From: Aedoeadaptatus acetigenes
GTDB lineage: Bacteria > Bacillota > Clostridia > Tissierellales > Peptoniphilaceae
Direction of reading: 5' to 3'
Assembly: GCF_025566985.1 (NCBI RefSeq)
Contig: NZ_JAOQJD010000003.1
Coordinates: 62,001-126,000 of the forward strand
DNA: 64,000 nucleotides
Shown here: positions 26,302-34,777 of the stretch, piece by piece
How the letters are laid out: every line of letters begins with the position of its first letter
How positions within the stretch are numbered: position 1 is the stretch's first letter
Made by a program: the position numbers and the translations under genes
The notes under the pieces: generated by a model
Seen by the model: only the letters and a program-made list of their open reading frames with translations
Databases searched by the model: none
Told to the model about the DNA's origin: nothing

Positions 26302-26565
26302 TTATACACCTATGACATGACCTACAAACATTGCTATAGGCAGTAATAAGATTAACATAATATTCAGCACTATAAATAATCTGTCATTTTCCTTTACCCC
26401 AAATATTAAACCTATTAGTCCAATAATTGGGCAGACAAGCATGGATGTGAGTCCAGTTGGTCTTAGACTTGTATAGCTTTCAAAGATGTCTATTGGCAGT
26501 AGGTAGGAAATCGCAAAAATCGTGAGTCCAAGTAGAAATAATTTTTTACTGATATTTTTCTTCAT
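26302..26565 (-). CDS. small membrane protein of unknown function (cassette 2)
   Basis: 87 residues with three hydrophobic segments (LFLLGLTIFAISYLLP, GLTSMLVCPIIGLIGLIFGV, LFIVLNIMLILLLPIAMFVGHV). The ribosome site is weak. It lies between the FtsX permease and the BcrA-type ATPase in the same direction, so it is probably cotranscribed. Small membrane proteins in this place are often immunity or accessory proteins. No family recognised. Confidence 0.7.
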   Translation of the reverse strand: MKKNISKKLFLLGLTIFAISYLLPIDIFESYTSLRPTGLTSMLVCPIIGLIGLIFGVKENDRLFIVLNIMLILLLPIAMFVGHVIGV

Positions 26566-26596
26566 ACTATTCTCTTACTATTCTCTTACTTTGAAA

Positions 26597-29032
26597 TTAT
26601 ATTGTTCGAATTAAATCTATCGTCGGTCTGTCTAAAATTCTCTTTAAGGAGAAGTGATAGATTAGTAAGTTTATACAATATACTATTAAAGAAAATCCCA
26701 GAAACAATTTATAGTCATAATATCTTATTAATACATTAAGGCTAAAATTAGGAGCTATACGAGATATTACAAACATGACTACTAATGTGGTTATTCCGGC
26801 AACAATAAATGATTTTATTTGCTCTTCTATAAACTCTTTTCGATAAATATTCTTTAACTCATCTACGTCCATACCGCATGAATAAAGGCTGCCAATTTCC
26901 TTCTTTCTACTCATGAGACTTAAATTAATGGATGAATAACCATTTGTCACATTAAGAATAAAAATAATGAAAGCCATCGCAAATGCGACTTTCTTTAAAG
27001 ATTCTAGATCACTTTTTCGATTCATTTCAATATCTGCTTTTGTGTTAATATCGTACTTTTCATTTGGCATTATCGATTCTCTTATCTTATTATCCAAATA
27101 ATCCTTTACATTTCTCATATCCGAGTCTTTTACATTCACATTTAATACATACGGAGCATTAATAAATTCTTCATCTTTTGACTCATCCATAAGTTGGAAG
27201 AAGGTATCGAAATCTGTGTAGATTTTTACATAAAATGGTAAAGTTATTGAATCATAGTTTCCTAAATCCTCTATAGTTTTAGAAATTTTTATACTTTTTC
27301 GAAAATTTTCCCCTATCTGGAAGTTTATATCTTTCGGATTATTAAAATATGGTATTTTATTTGCTTTAGCTACTGGAGTGTTTGGGTCTTCTTGTACCAT
27401 ATTATAAAGAATAAAATCACCCTTACTTGCTCCCAATTTACTAAAGTCTTCATCTTCTAAAGCTATAAGCATCCCATTCAACTGGCTTGAATGACTCTTT
27501 TTCAAATAATACTCTAACTTTTGATCTAGAGACATGTTAATAGCTTCTTTGGACAATTCTAAATCATTATCTACCTGAATATAACTTTCTTTTGAAACAT
27601 AGGACTTATTATTTGGAATTTCTCGCTGAATTTCTTTAAAGACTTTAGGAACTTTCTTATTTTCACTATAATAATTAGCTATTACATTGTACCCTGCATC
27701 ATAGTAAGAAAAATCTCTGTTATATTTAGTCACTGTAATAATAATGACTAAAACAGAAATAGTAATGACACCAATAGCAGAAATATAACGCTGTGATTTA
27801 ATACTATCAAGATTGTTTAATTTTAATTCTTTCCATAAATTCCTAGATCTTTTTTTCTTAAAGCTATCAAAGTCTAAATTTCCCTTTATACCTTCAATAA
27901 TAGATATTTTTGAAACTTTCTTTGCTGGTTGAATAATAGAAAATACTACTACTAAAAGAGCTACTGTAACAATCGCTAGGCTAAGTAAAGGACTGAAATA
28001 ACTAGATACCAAGTTTTCGACCCCTTGATCAATCTCAAGATGCCTAAACAATTTTAAGATAAGACAGTATCCAAAGATATGACCAATTAATATAGGTAGA
28101 ACAGATAGGAAAATACCTTCTTTTAATAGTAACAAGTATATCTGAAAATCCGTAGTGCCTATAGACTTATATACAGAAAGTTCCTTGATTTTCCTAAAAG
28201 CCCACACCTTGAATATATTTTTTACAAAAAATACAAATAGTAATATAGCCCCTATTACAGAAAGAATGGTTCCTAATTCAGTTAAAATATTATGGGGAAA
28301 GTCATACTCAACACCGTAATAATCTATTAAATTAGAATTGAAAGTTAAGGGAACATCTCTACCTAATTTTTTATTGATTTCATTTTGTAGATTTACTTTG
28401 TTATCATAAGCCTTTTCAAAAGAATTAAACTTTAAAACTACTTTGCCTGGATCCTCTTCATTTTTCAGTGCTAAAGCATAATTAACTCTACTGTATTTAT
28501 TATAGACATCTTCATAAATTCCAACCAGCTCAAAGTCTTTGCTAAAACTAAGATTGTAAGACTCCTTATCAGTAAAAGTACTTATGGCATCTATCTCCTT
28601 ACCCTCTATTAGTCTATGCCCAAAATCAAGCTGTATTTTATCTCCTAATTTTAGCTTATTTTTTTCGACTAGACTTTTCGATAATACTATTTCTCCATCA
28701 CTTTTAGCAAAGTGTCCTTCAAGTAAATCTGAATGCTCTCTCATTTTATTTATATCATTATCTTGATAATTTACGGCAATCAAATCATTCTTGTACTTTG
28801 CCGATTCAGGATTTATGGACATTTCACCTACAAATTCTATATTATTAATATCTTTTATTTTTTCAATATCATTACTTGTTAAGTTCCCTTCAAGTTCTGC
28901 ATCATAAAAATTTACGGTCATGAAACTTTCATCATTATATTTAATAATTGTATAACCATAATAAAAAACCACAGTAAAAAACAAACTTACAATAAATAAA
29001 GAAATAAAAATAGGAAAATTCTTCTTATTCAT
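26597..29032 (-). CDS. ABC transporter permease, FtsX type (cassette 2)
   Basis: 811 residues from the ATG at 29032 (AGGAG 9 bases upstream; the ATG at 29041 touches the site). A first helix (FPIFISLFIVSLFFTVVFYYGY) is followed by a large outer domain (to about residue 245), an FtsX block (FRKIKELSVYKSIGTTDFQIYLL) and a second outer domain. The second FtsX block is SLMSRKKEIGSLYSCGMDVDELKNIY. This full-length architecture contrasts with the shortened permease of cassette 1. It overlaps its ATPase gene and probably acts in antimicrobial-peptide sensing or removal. Confidence 0.9.
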   Translation of the reverse strand: MNKKNFPIFISLFIVSLFFTVVFYYGYTIIKYNDESFMTVNFYDAELEGNLTSNDIEKIKDINNIEFVGEMSINPESAKYKNDLIAVNYQDNDINKMREHSDLLEGHFAKSDGEIVLSKSLVEKNKLKLGDKIQLDFGHRLIEGKEIDAISTFTDKESYNLSFSKDFELVGIYEDVYNKYSRVNYALALKNEEDPGKVVLKFNSFEKAYDNKVNLQNEINKKLGRDVPLTFNSNLIDYYGVEYDFPHNILTELGTILSVIGAILLFVFFVKNIFKVWAFRKIKELSVYKSIGTTDFQIYLLLLKEGIFLSVLPILIGHIFGYCLILKLFRHLEIDQGVENLVSSYFSPLLSLAIVTVALLVVVFSIIQPAKKVSKISIIEGIKGNLDFDSFKKKRSRNLWKELKLNNLDSIKSQRYISAIGVITISVLVIIITVTKYNRDFSYYDAGYNVIANYYSENKKVPKVFKEIQREIPNNKSYVSKESYIQVDNDLELSKEAINMSLDQKLEYYLKKSHSSQLNGMLIALEDEDFSKLGASKGDFILYNMVQEDPNTPVAKANKIPYFNNPKDINFQIGENFRKSIKISKTIEDLGNYDSITLPFYVKIYTDFDTFFQLMDESKDEEFINAPYVLNVNVKDSDMRNVKDYLDNKIRESIMPNEKYDINTKADIEMNRKSDLESLKKVAFAMAFIIFILNVTNGYSSINLSLMSRKKEIGSLYSCGMDVDELKNIYRKEFIEEQIKSFIVAGITTLVVMFVISRIAPNFSLNVLIRYYDYKLFLGFSLIVYCINLLIYHFSLKRILDRPTIDLIRTI

Positions 29033-29705
29033 TTCTTTCATCTCCTACAATTTTTCCATCGACTATTGTAATAATACGATTTGTTTGTAAGGCTATTTCT
29101 TCATCATGGGTGATTAGGATAATCGTCTGTTTTAAGGTTTTGTTAAAATATTTGAAGATTTCTATAATTTCCTTAGAATTTTTTCTGTCTAAATTACCTG
29201 TTGGTTCATCTGCTAGTATTATAGATGGATTGTAGATAAGACTTCTGGCTATGGCAACTCTTTGCTGCTGACCTCCTGAAAGTTCACTTGGAAAAGAGTC
29301 AAGTTTACTTTCTATACCAAGTTTTTTTACTATATCTGAAAATTCATCTTTATTTATTTTTCTTTTATCTAGTTTTAGTGGAAGTTCTATGTTATGTCTA
29401 ACGGTTAAATTTGGAATCAAATTATAAAATTGATAAATTAGTCCAACTTTTCTTCTTCTAAAGTAGGCCAATTCTTTTGTAGAATACTTTGAGATGTCGT
29501 TACCATCTATATAAACCTTACCATCATCTGGGCTATCCACTCCTCCTATGATATGTAGAAGTGTTGATTTACCAGAGCCACTCGGCCCTACAATGGCAAC
29601 AAATTCTCCTCTTTCAATTTCAAGGTTAACACCGTCTAAGGCAATGACCTTAGAATTACCCTCGCCGTATTCTTTTCTTAGATTTTCTACTTTTAATATT
29701 TCCAT
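29025..29705 (-). CDS. ABC transporter ATP-binding protein (cassette 2)
   Basis: 226 residues with Walker A GPSGSGKST, Q-loop LIYQFYNLIPNLTV, signature LSGGQQQRVAIARSL, Walker B ILADEPTGNLD and H-loop THDEE. It is a MacB/BceA-type ATPase for the overlapping FtsX permease. AAGGAGG stands 7 bases before the ATG. It lies 52 bases downstream of the histidine kinase. Similar to but clearly distinct from the cassette 1 ATPase. Confidence 0.95.
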   Translation of the reverse strand: MEILKVENLRKEYGEGNSKVIALDGVNLEIERGEFVAIVGPSGSGKSTLLHIIGGVDSPDDGKVYIDGNDISKYSTKELAYFRRRKVGLIYQFYNLIPNLTVRHNIELPLKLDKRKINKDEFSDIVKKLGIESKLDSFPSELSGGQQQRVAIARSLIYNPSIILADEPTGNLDRKNSKEIIEIFKYFNKTLKQTIILITHDEEIALQTNRIITIVDGKIVGDERNE

Positions 29706-29757
29706 AACTGCCTCCTTTTTCTTGTGTCAAGGTAAGCATATGAAAGTAAAGTGACTT

Positions 29758-30621
29758 TTAGGTGACATTGTAAAATTTAATTTCAAATCTTGCTCCACCA
29801 TCAATATTTGAAACAGAGATTTCCCCGTTGTTTTTTTCGACAATTGTCTTTGCCATAGCAAGTCCTATGCCAAAACCATTTGAGTCAGGCGTTTTATAAA
29901 AGCGTTTAAAGATTTTTTTGATATTATCTTTTGCAATTCCTCCGCCATTGTCTTCAATGATTAAGCATGTATAGATGGGGGTTTTGTATGATGAAACCAG
30001 GATTTTATCACAAGTCGGTCTATTATCAGCATTTTTTACAATATTAATGAAAGCTTCTGCCAGCCAATAAAAATCTCCATAAATACTATTTTTCTTTAAA
30101 CTTTCTGCTACTTCTGCATTAGTAGATCTCCTTAAATCTAAACTATCTAAAGCATAAGCCACTAATTCATCTAAACGAATTTCTTCTTTTTTCATAAGAT
30201 CTTTGTTGGCATCAAGGCTTGAAAGTTTGAGCAAAATATCTGATAGAGAGTTTAATCTAATAGTTTGTCTTTTTAAAATTTCTATATCTTCATTAGCTGG
30301 AAAGTCCATCTCCAAATTTTCTATAGAAAAAAGCATAGAAGTAATTGGAGTTTTTATTTGATGAGCGATGTCTTCTAGGTGTTCGATTTGCTTTTCGCTA
30401 TTTTTTCTGCTTGTTTCCTTGGCTTCTACTATTTCTATAAAAAGCTTATAAATTTTATCTTCCAAAATTGAAAAATCATCTTGCTTCATAGGAATTTTGT
30501 AGTCCTGGTTTTTCATATTTTCTATTAAATCTATAAGCTCATTTATCCTATTTTTCTTCCTTTTTTCTAAAATATAGTAAAGAAGTCCCAGACTTATTAT
30601 CCAAAATACATATATCATCAT
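29758..30621 (-). CDS. sensor histidine kinase (cassette 2)
   Basis: 287 residues with only one evident membrane helix (IYVFWIISLGLLYYIL) and no outer domain. H box DIAHQIKTPITSM (His87), N box INIVKNADNRP, G1 IEDNGGGIAKDN and G2 GFGIGLAMAK are present. The sensor part is minimal, so the signal probably comes from the FtsX transporter, as in BceS-like systems (inference). It starts directly after the regulator stop; two ATGs in tandem could serve. Confidence 0.92.
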   Translation of the reverse strand: MMIYVFWIISLGLLYYILEKRKKNRINELIDLIENMKNQDYKIPMKQDDFSILEDKIYKLFIEIVEAKETSRKNSEKQIEHLEDIAHQIKTPITSMLFSIENLEMDFPANEDIEILKRQTIRLNSLSDILLKLSSLDANKDLMKKEEIRLDELVAYALDSLDLRRSTNAEVAESLKKNSIYGDFYWLAEAFINIVKNADNRPTCDKILVSSYKTPIYTCLIIEDNGGGIAKDNIKKIFKRFYKTPDSNGFGIGLAMAKTIVEKNNGEISVSNIDGGARFEIKFYNVT

Positions 30622-31272
30622 CTAATCCATCCTATATCCAATTCCTCTAACAGTAGAAATAACTTCCCTATCAAGCTTTTCTCTGATTCTCTTAATAGTT
30701 GATGTGAGGGTGTTATCATTTACAAATTTATCCCTATCTTCCCAAAACATTTCTAACAGTTGACTTCTGGTATAAACTCGTTGAGGATTTTTAATAAATA
30801 GGACTAGGATTTCATATTCAAGTGGAGTTAATTCTATTTGCTTATCTTTAAAATAAACTTTTGAATCATTTAAATCTATTTTGATATCCTTATAAGTAAT
30901 TATTTTGTCTTGACTTAGAGGTATTGTTCTTAATACCGCATCAATTCTTGCCCTTAATATTGCAAGGGAAAATGGCTTTGTTAAGTAATCATCTGCTCCC
31001 TTATCTAAAGATTCAATTATAAAATCTTCATCATTTTTTACTGTTGTTACAATGACTCTTATGTCCTTATCTTTTAATCTTTCTATCAAATGTTGACCGT
31101 CTTTATCTGGTAGATTTATATCAAGTAGTGCCACATCCATGTCTACATTCATCTTATAGCTTGCTTCGTAAAAAGATGATGCAATCTCTACTTCATAACC
31201 ATTATTAACTAAATACTTTTCCATTTGTGATGAAATTTCTTTATTATCCTCTATAATCAAAACACTCTTCAT
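30622..31272 (-). CDS. OmpR-family response regulator (cassette 2)
   Basis: 216 residues from the ATG at 31272 (GAGAGGG upstream). Receiver: LIIEDNKEISSQME and phosphoacceptor Asp51 (LLDINLPDKDG), then YLTKPF. Winged helix: LTPLEYEILVLFIKNPQRVYTRSQLLEMFW and TSTIKRIREKL. It is first gene of cassette 2. Only about 55 bases separate it from the IS, so its own promoter may be cut or replaced by IS-borne signals. Confidence 0.93.
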   Translation of the reverse strand: MKSVLIIEDNKEISSQMEKYLVNNGYEVEIASSFYEASYKMNVDMDVALLDINLPDKDGQHLIERLKDKDIRVIVTTVKNDEDFIIESLDKGADDYLTKPFSLAILRARIDAVLRTIPLSQDKIITYKDIKIDLNDSKVYFKDKQIELTPLEYEILVLFIKNPQRVYTRSQLLEMFWEDRDKFVNDNTLTSTIKRIREKLDREVISTVRGIGYRMD

Positions 31273-31303
31273 TTTAACCCTCTCATGTATCAACTCTTAT
31301 ATT

Positions 31304-31322
31304 AAAAACAGACCCTTCACGG
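31304..31322 (-). terminator. half terminator upstream of cassette 2, cut by the IS
   Basis: AAAAACAGACCC plus TTCACGG matches the left half of the hairpin at 23349-23372. The right arm is replaced by the IS end, suggesting the IS landed in the hairpin loop. Confidence 0.5.
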
Positions 31323-31398
31323 TAGAGTGACCCCATAAAGTTGGACTTAATCGAGTAAGCATTTCGCTTGCTCGATTTTGTTTTACATAACATTCATT

Positions 31399-32132
31399 CT
31401 ATGCAGATTGCATCTGTTCACGGTATTGCTTCGGACTCAATCCTCCTAACTTTTCTTTAATTCGATCGTTGTTGTAGTAGTGGATAAAACGTTCGATGGA
31501 ACGCACGAGTTCTTGTCGGCTCCGGTAGATGTGACCGTCGTAGATTTCTCTTCTCAGTACACTGAAGAAGTTTTCCATGGGTGCGTTGTCGTAGTAGTTG
31601 CCTTTTCTCGACATGCTTTGAAAGATGAGATGTTTTTTTAACATGGCTTGATAGGCGGTCATTTGGTAACCCCAACCGCGATCGAAGTGGAAGGTGCGGC
31701 GGTAGGGGCAGGTGTCGGTGCGCTTGATAGCTTCTTCTAAACCTTGCCGCATGGTGACGCCGTTGGGTTGTGCGAAAGGATGTAGCTGATGATTTCAAGA
31801 TTATACAGGTCCATGACCTGAACCAGTCGTTGAATTTTCTTTTTGCTCACCACCCCTCCCCGGTTCTTCAGCTCCAGATGGATCCCTCGATAGCCGTAGT
31901 CTTTGTGTTCGCGCCGTATGGCCAGGATCTCGTCTTTCAAGGCTTGGTCTTTGTCTTCTTCGTTCCACTTTTTCTGCCAATACATGAAAGTGGATTTTGG
32001 AAAGTTAATGGCGGCGAGGATCTCGGTTAGTTGGAATTGTTCTCGGAGTTTGGCGACGATCTTCGCCTTTTGTTCGTTGCTTCTTCCCTCTCCAAACTCC
32101 TTAATTGCTCCCAGAACATTTTTTGAATGGTA
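31399..32132 (-). pseudogene. IS3-family transposase OrfB, internally deleted and frameshifted
   Basis: The frame opens in the -1 frame relative to orfA (NVLGAIKEFGEGRSNEQKAK, LAAINFPKSTFMYWQKKW) and reaches KKIQRLVQVMDLYNLEIISY. About 50 residues normally found between QRL and the DLYNLEIISY stretch, including the first catalytic Asp region, are missing. A frame change near 31750 separates this from the C-terminal part (HFDRGWGYQM, SMSRKGNYYDNAPMENFF, FIHYYNNDRIKEKLGG). The second Asp and Glu of DDE remain, but the protein cannot be active. Confidence 0.85.
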
Positions 32133-32611
32133 AGTTTCCGATTCTCAGCTTCTAATTCTTTGATGCGATTTTCCAATGCCTCTCGTGTGGAAGCATCAAG
32201 ATCTTCACTCGACTTTGAAGGATTTGGTGCTTGATTGCGGTCGTCTTTCTTCGTCACAGGTCTCCCTCGCTTGTGTGGTCGCAGACCCTCAATGCCCTCC
32301 TCTCGGTATTTCCTGCGCCAGTTAACAATCATGGATGGATTTGTTAAACCGAGTTCAAGGGCCAATTGTTGGTAGCTGCATTCGCTCGTTTCGTAGCGTG
32401 TGATGGCTTCTAACTTAAACTCTACACTGTACGCACGTTTATTTCTAGAGCGCATTAACCCTTCATCGCCAAAATGTTTGTAATTGTTCACCCAGCGTCT
32501 GATCTGCGAATGGTCAATTTGATATTTCATAGCCAGAGTTTTATAACCTGCTTTGCGGCCCAAGTATTCCTCAACAATTTTCCTTTTAAATTCATAACTG
32601 TATTTTGCCAT
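32027..32611 (-). CDS. IS3-family transposase OrfA
   Basis: 194 residues. Two helix-turn-helix units (KTLAMKYQIDHSQIRRWVNNYKHFG and YQQLALELGLTNPSMIVNWRRKY) precede a leucine-zipper-like helix (LENRIKELEAENRKLTIQKM), the layout of IS150-type OrfA. An A6 run in the CAAAAAATG stretch is a possible -1 slip site into orfB. The protein looks complete, but its OrfB partner is not. Confidence 0.88.
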   Translation of the reverse strand: MAKYSYEFKRKIVEEYLGRKAGYKTLAMKYQIDHSQIRRWVNNYKHFGDEGLMRSRNKRAYSVEFKLEAITRYETSECSYQQLALELGLTNPSMIVNWRRKYREEGIEGLRPHKRGRPVTKKDDRNQAPNPSKSSEDLDASTREALENRIKELEAENRKLTIQKMFWEQLRSLEREEATNKRRRSSPNSENNSN

Positions 32612-32677
32612 TAAAAGACCCCCAAAGGTTGGATTTCTTGGTCCAACTTTTGGGGGTCAGTTCACGAAGGGCCTTTT

Positions 32678-33298
32678 TTATTCCGGTTCCACCGGCGCAT
32701 TTAATGTTTCGTTTTCGAAAAAACTCGTGCCGTCATCCCCATTGCCTTGGAAGGCGCCGAAGGTGGAAATGTAGTTTTCTCCGTCCACGGTGTAATGCAC
32801 TTCCACCTGCAGGTATTCCAGAAAGTATTTTTCGTATTGACGGCTGTAACGCTTGGTGGTGTAGCTGAAGCCCAGGTCCCCTTCATCTTTAGGCTCGCCT
32901 GTAATGATCCGCGTCTTCTCGGGATCGTCGTAATGGGATGCGTGGGCGATGATTTTCATGCTAATCTTTTCAGGCTTCACGGGCTTTTCGTCTTTCTCAA
33001 ATTGAAAAAAGATCCGCGGTTTTTTATTTAATTTGATGCAGGGAATGTCGCCTTCGATCTTTCCGCCGATTGTATCCTGCACCTTCGCCAGTTGATTCTC
33101 CGTTAAGTCAAGATAGTCTTTTTCTTTAAAGGTGCGGATAATGGGTTTGCGCTCGTCCCATGCCACGACAGCATCCATGCACACGCCGTCCACGGTTTGA
33201 TTGCGCATAAAATCCGGCGTCGGCGAGAAGGCGTAGGTGATAAAGGCCGCTCCTGCCGCTATTAAAATACCCAAAGCGATCAATGCTTTTTTTACCAT
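32678..33298 (-). CDS. membrane-anchored or exported protein of unknown function
   Basis: 206 residues from the ATG at 33298 (GAGG 5 bases upstream). An N-terminal hydrophobic segment (VKKALIALGILIAAGAAFITYAF) acts as signal or anchor. It is followed by a soluble domain with two cysteines (VDGVCMDAVV, DIPCIKLNK) that could pair outside the cell. No family recognised. It is GC-balanced, unlike the island next to it. Its terminator arm at 32665-32678 has lost its partner to the island insertion. The mgtE gene lies 30 bases upstream in the same direction, so cotranscription is possible. Confidence 0.75.
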   Translation of the reverse strand: MVKKALIALGILIAAGAAFITYAFSPTPDFMRNQTVDGVCMDAVVAWDERKPIIRTFKEKDYLDLTENQLAKVQDTIGGKIEGDIPCIKLNKKPRIFFQFEKDEKPVKPEKISMKIIAHASHYDDPEKTRIITGEPKDEGDLGFSYTTKRYSRQYEKYFLEYLQVEVHYTVDGENYISTFGAFQGNGDDGTSFFENETLNAPVEPE

Positions 33299-33327
33299 GG
33301 GCACCTCGCTTTCCTTTCAGTCGACAA

Positions 33328-34656
33328 TCAGAAGACGCTCAGCAAATGGCTCGCCACCTCGAAATACACGAGAAGGGCGAAGGTGTCCACCAAGGTCGTA
33401 ATAATGGGCCCGGCCATGACCGTCGGGTCCACGTGGATTTTGTCGGCGATCAAAGGCAGCATGCCCCCGACCATTTTCGAAAGCATAACCGTAATTAAAA
33501 GGGTCAGAGACACGGTGAGCTTCACAGGCAGGGTCTCCGGTCCTAAAAGAGTCATGCGGATAAAGTTTACGATCACGAGAATACTACCCGTAATAAAGCC
33601 GACGCGCACCTCTTTCCACATGACCTGAAGGGTGTCGGAAAAGCCGATGTCGCCGGTGTAGAGGAAGCGAATCACCGTGGTGGAGGATTGGCTCCCCGCG
33701 TTTCCGCCGCTGTCCATGAGCATGGGAATGTAGGCCGTAAGGGCCACACTGGCCGCCAAAAGGGATTCGTAGCGCTGAATGATAAAGCCCGTCATGGTGG
33801 CGGTGATCAAACAGATAATGAGCCAGGTGGTGCGGTCTTTTGCGATGGCGAAGATGGAGCGATCCAAATAGACGTCGTCGGAAGATTCTTGAATCCCGTG
33901 GATGTTCGACAAGTCTTCTTCGTACTCTTCGTGCATAATATCGACGGCATCTTCCAAGGGAACCGTCCCGATGAGGCGCCCTTCGGAGTCGGTGACGGGA
34001 ATCTCCGACAAGTCGTAGCGGTAGGCGAGCTTTGCGACGATTTCCTGATCGTCCGTAGCCTGAACCGTGCGAGGCAGGGGATTAAGCATCTCTTCTACCG
34101 GCTGATCCATGTAGCGCAACACGTCGGCCAAGAACACGTAGCCCAAAAGCATCAAAGAATCGTCGGTGATCCAAATTTGCTCTAGCTTGTCCCCGTCCAA
34201 ACTGGACGTCATAACGCGCTGATAAATATGTTCCATGCCTGCGGAGGCCTTGGCGGAGACGAACTCCACAGTCATAATGGCGCCGACGCTGTCTTCCGGA
34301 TAGCCTAATAATTTATTGACGATCACCCGACGGTCGCCGGTGACGAATTCATCCATGAGGCGGCGCACCATATTGGCGGGCAACTCCTGCAAGGTATCCA
34401 CCAGCTCGTCCTCGTCGAGCTCCTGAATCAGGGTTCGTATGGCATCGTCGGTGTAGCTGTCGATTAATTGACGCTTCGTGTCCCTGTCCAATTCCGCGAA
34501 AGTATCCGCCGCCTTGTCCTTATCCAAAAGCTTCAGCCACAAGGCCACGGATACGGGATCCATGTCCTGCAAACGATCCGCCAAATCCACCGGATCCATT
34601 TGATTGATTTCCACTTTCAGAGACTTAATTGCGTCCACATCGTAATTACGCGTCAT
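33328..34656 (-). CDS. mgtE: magnesium transporter MgtE
   Basis: 442 residues, the normal MgtE length. An acidic N-domain (MDPVDLADRLQDMDPVSVALWLKLLDKDKAADTF pattern) is followed by two CBS domains (about 130-250, including RYDLSEIPVTDSEGRLIGTV). The C-terminal five-helix pore domain has the conserved PMLMDSGGNAGSQSST and GPIITTLVDTFALLVYFEVA. It is a Mg2+-gated Mg2+ channel in the membrane. AAGGGGGG precedes the ATG. A 17-bp hairpin lies between its promoter and ribosome site. Confidence 0.96.
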   Translation of the reverse strand: MTRNYDVDAIKSLKVEINQMDPVDLADRLQDMDPVSVALWLKLLDKDKAADTFAELDRDTKRQLIDSYTDDAIRTLIQELDEDELVDTLQELPANMVRRLMDEFVTGDRRVIVNKLLGYPEDSVGAIMTVEFVSAKASAGMEHIYQRVMTSSLDGDKLEQIWITDDSLMLLGYVFLADVLRYMDQPVEEMLNPLPRTVQATDDQEIVAKLAYRYDLSEIPVTDSEGRLIGTVPLEDAVDIMHEEYEEDLSNIHGIQESSDDVYLDRSIFAIAKDRTTWLIICLITATMTGFIIQRYESLLAASVALTAYIPMLMDSGGNAGSQSSTTVIRFLYTGDIGFSDTLQVMWKEVRVGFITGSILVIVNFIRMTLLGPETLPVKLTVSLTLLITVMLSKMVGGMLPLIADKIHVDPTVMAGPIITTLVDTFALLVYFEVASHLLSVF

Positions 34657-34673
34657 ATCGTCCCCCCTTTTCT

Positions 34674-34711
34674 AAAGAAAAAGGATCGAGCGCACTCAAT
34701 CCTTTTTCTTT
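34674..34711 (-). terminator. mgtE: hairpin terminator in the mgtE leader (possible attenuator)
   Basis: 17-base arms (34674-34690 and 34695-34711) with a 4-base loop and one G-U pair in RNA, ending in a T-rich arm. It stands 18 bases before the mgtE ATG and downstream of the -10 at 34731, so it lies inside the mgtE leader. The leader is too short for an M-box riboswitch. Confidence 0.6.
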
Positions 34712-34730
34712 GTTTCCAATGAATAGCCAA

Positions 34731-34736
34731 ATTATA
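34731..34736 (-). promoter_or_regulatory. mgtE: -10 box of mgtE
   Basis: TATAAT on the minus strand, about 75 bases before the ATG. No good -35 at 17 bases. Confidence 0.4.
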
Positions 34737-34777
34737 TCATAGGCCGTGGAAAGAAGATAGTTTTCACATATTTGCAC

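Larger units (their letters stand above)
31328..32659 (-). mobile_element. IS3-family insertion sequence, 1332 bp, defective
   Basis: Terminal inverted repeats begin TGACCCCATAAAGTTGGAC (left) and TGACCCCCAAAAGTTGGAC (right, reversed), with TG...CA ends. Two overlapping transposase frames, orfA and a damaged orfB, run on the minus strand. A CGAG(T/C)AAGC hairpin closes the 3' end. Flanking trinucleotides (GAG and GTT) do not match, so no target duplication survives. It forms the right boundary of the AT-rich island; the same family bounds it on the left. Confidence 0.9.

Noticed and set aside
18457..32660. Prophage
   Set aside because: No capsid, terminase, portal, lysis or phage-replication genes; the cargo is transporter and regulator genes with IS and recombinase remnants.
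34657..34740. M-box magnesium riboswitch upstream of mgtE
   Set aside because: The leader is only about 70 nt and consists mainly of one hairpin; the M-box needs over 150 nt with specific motifs.
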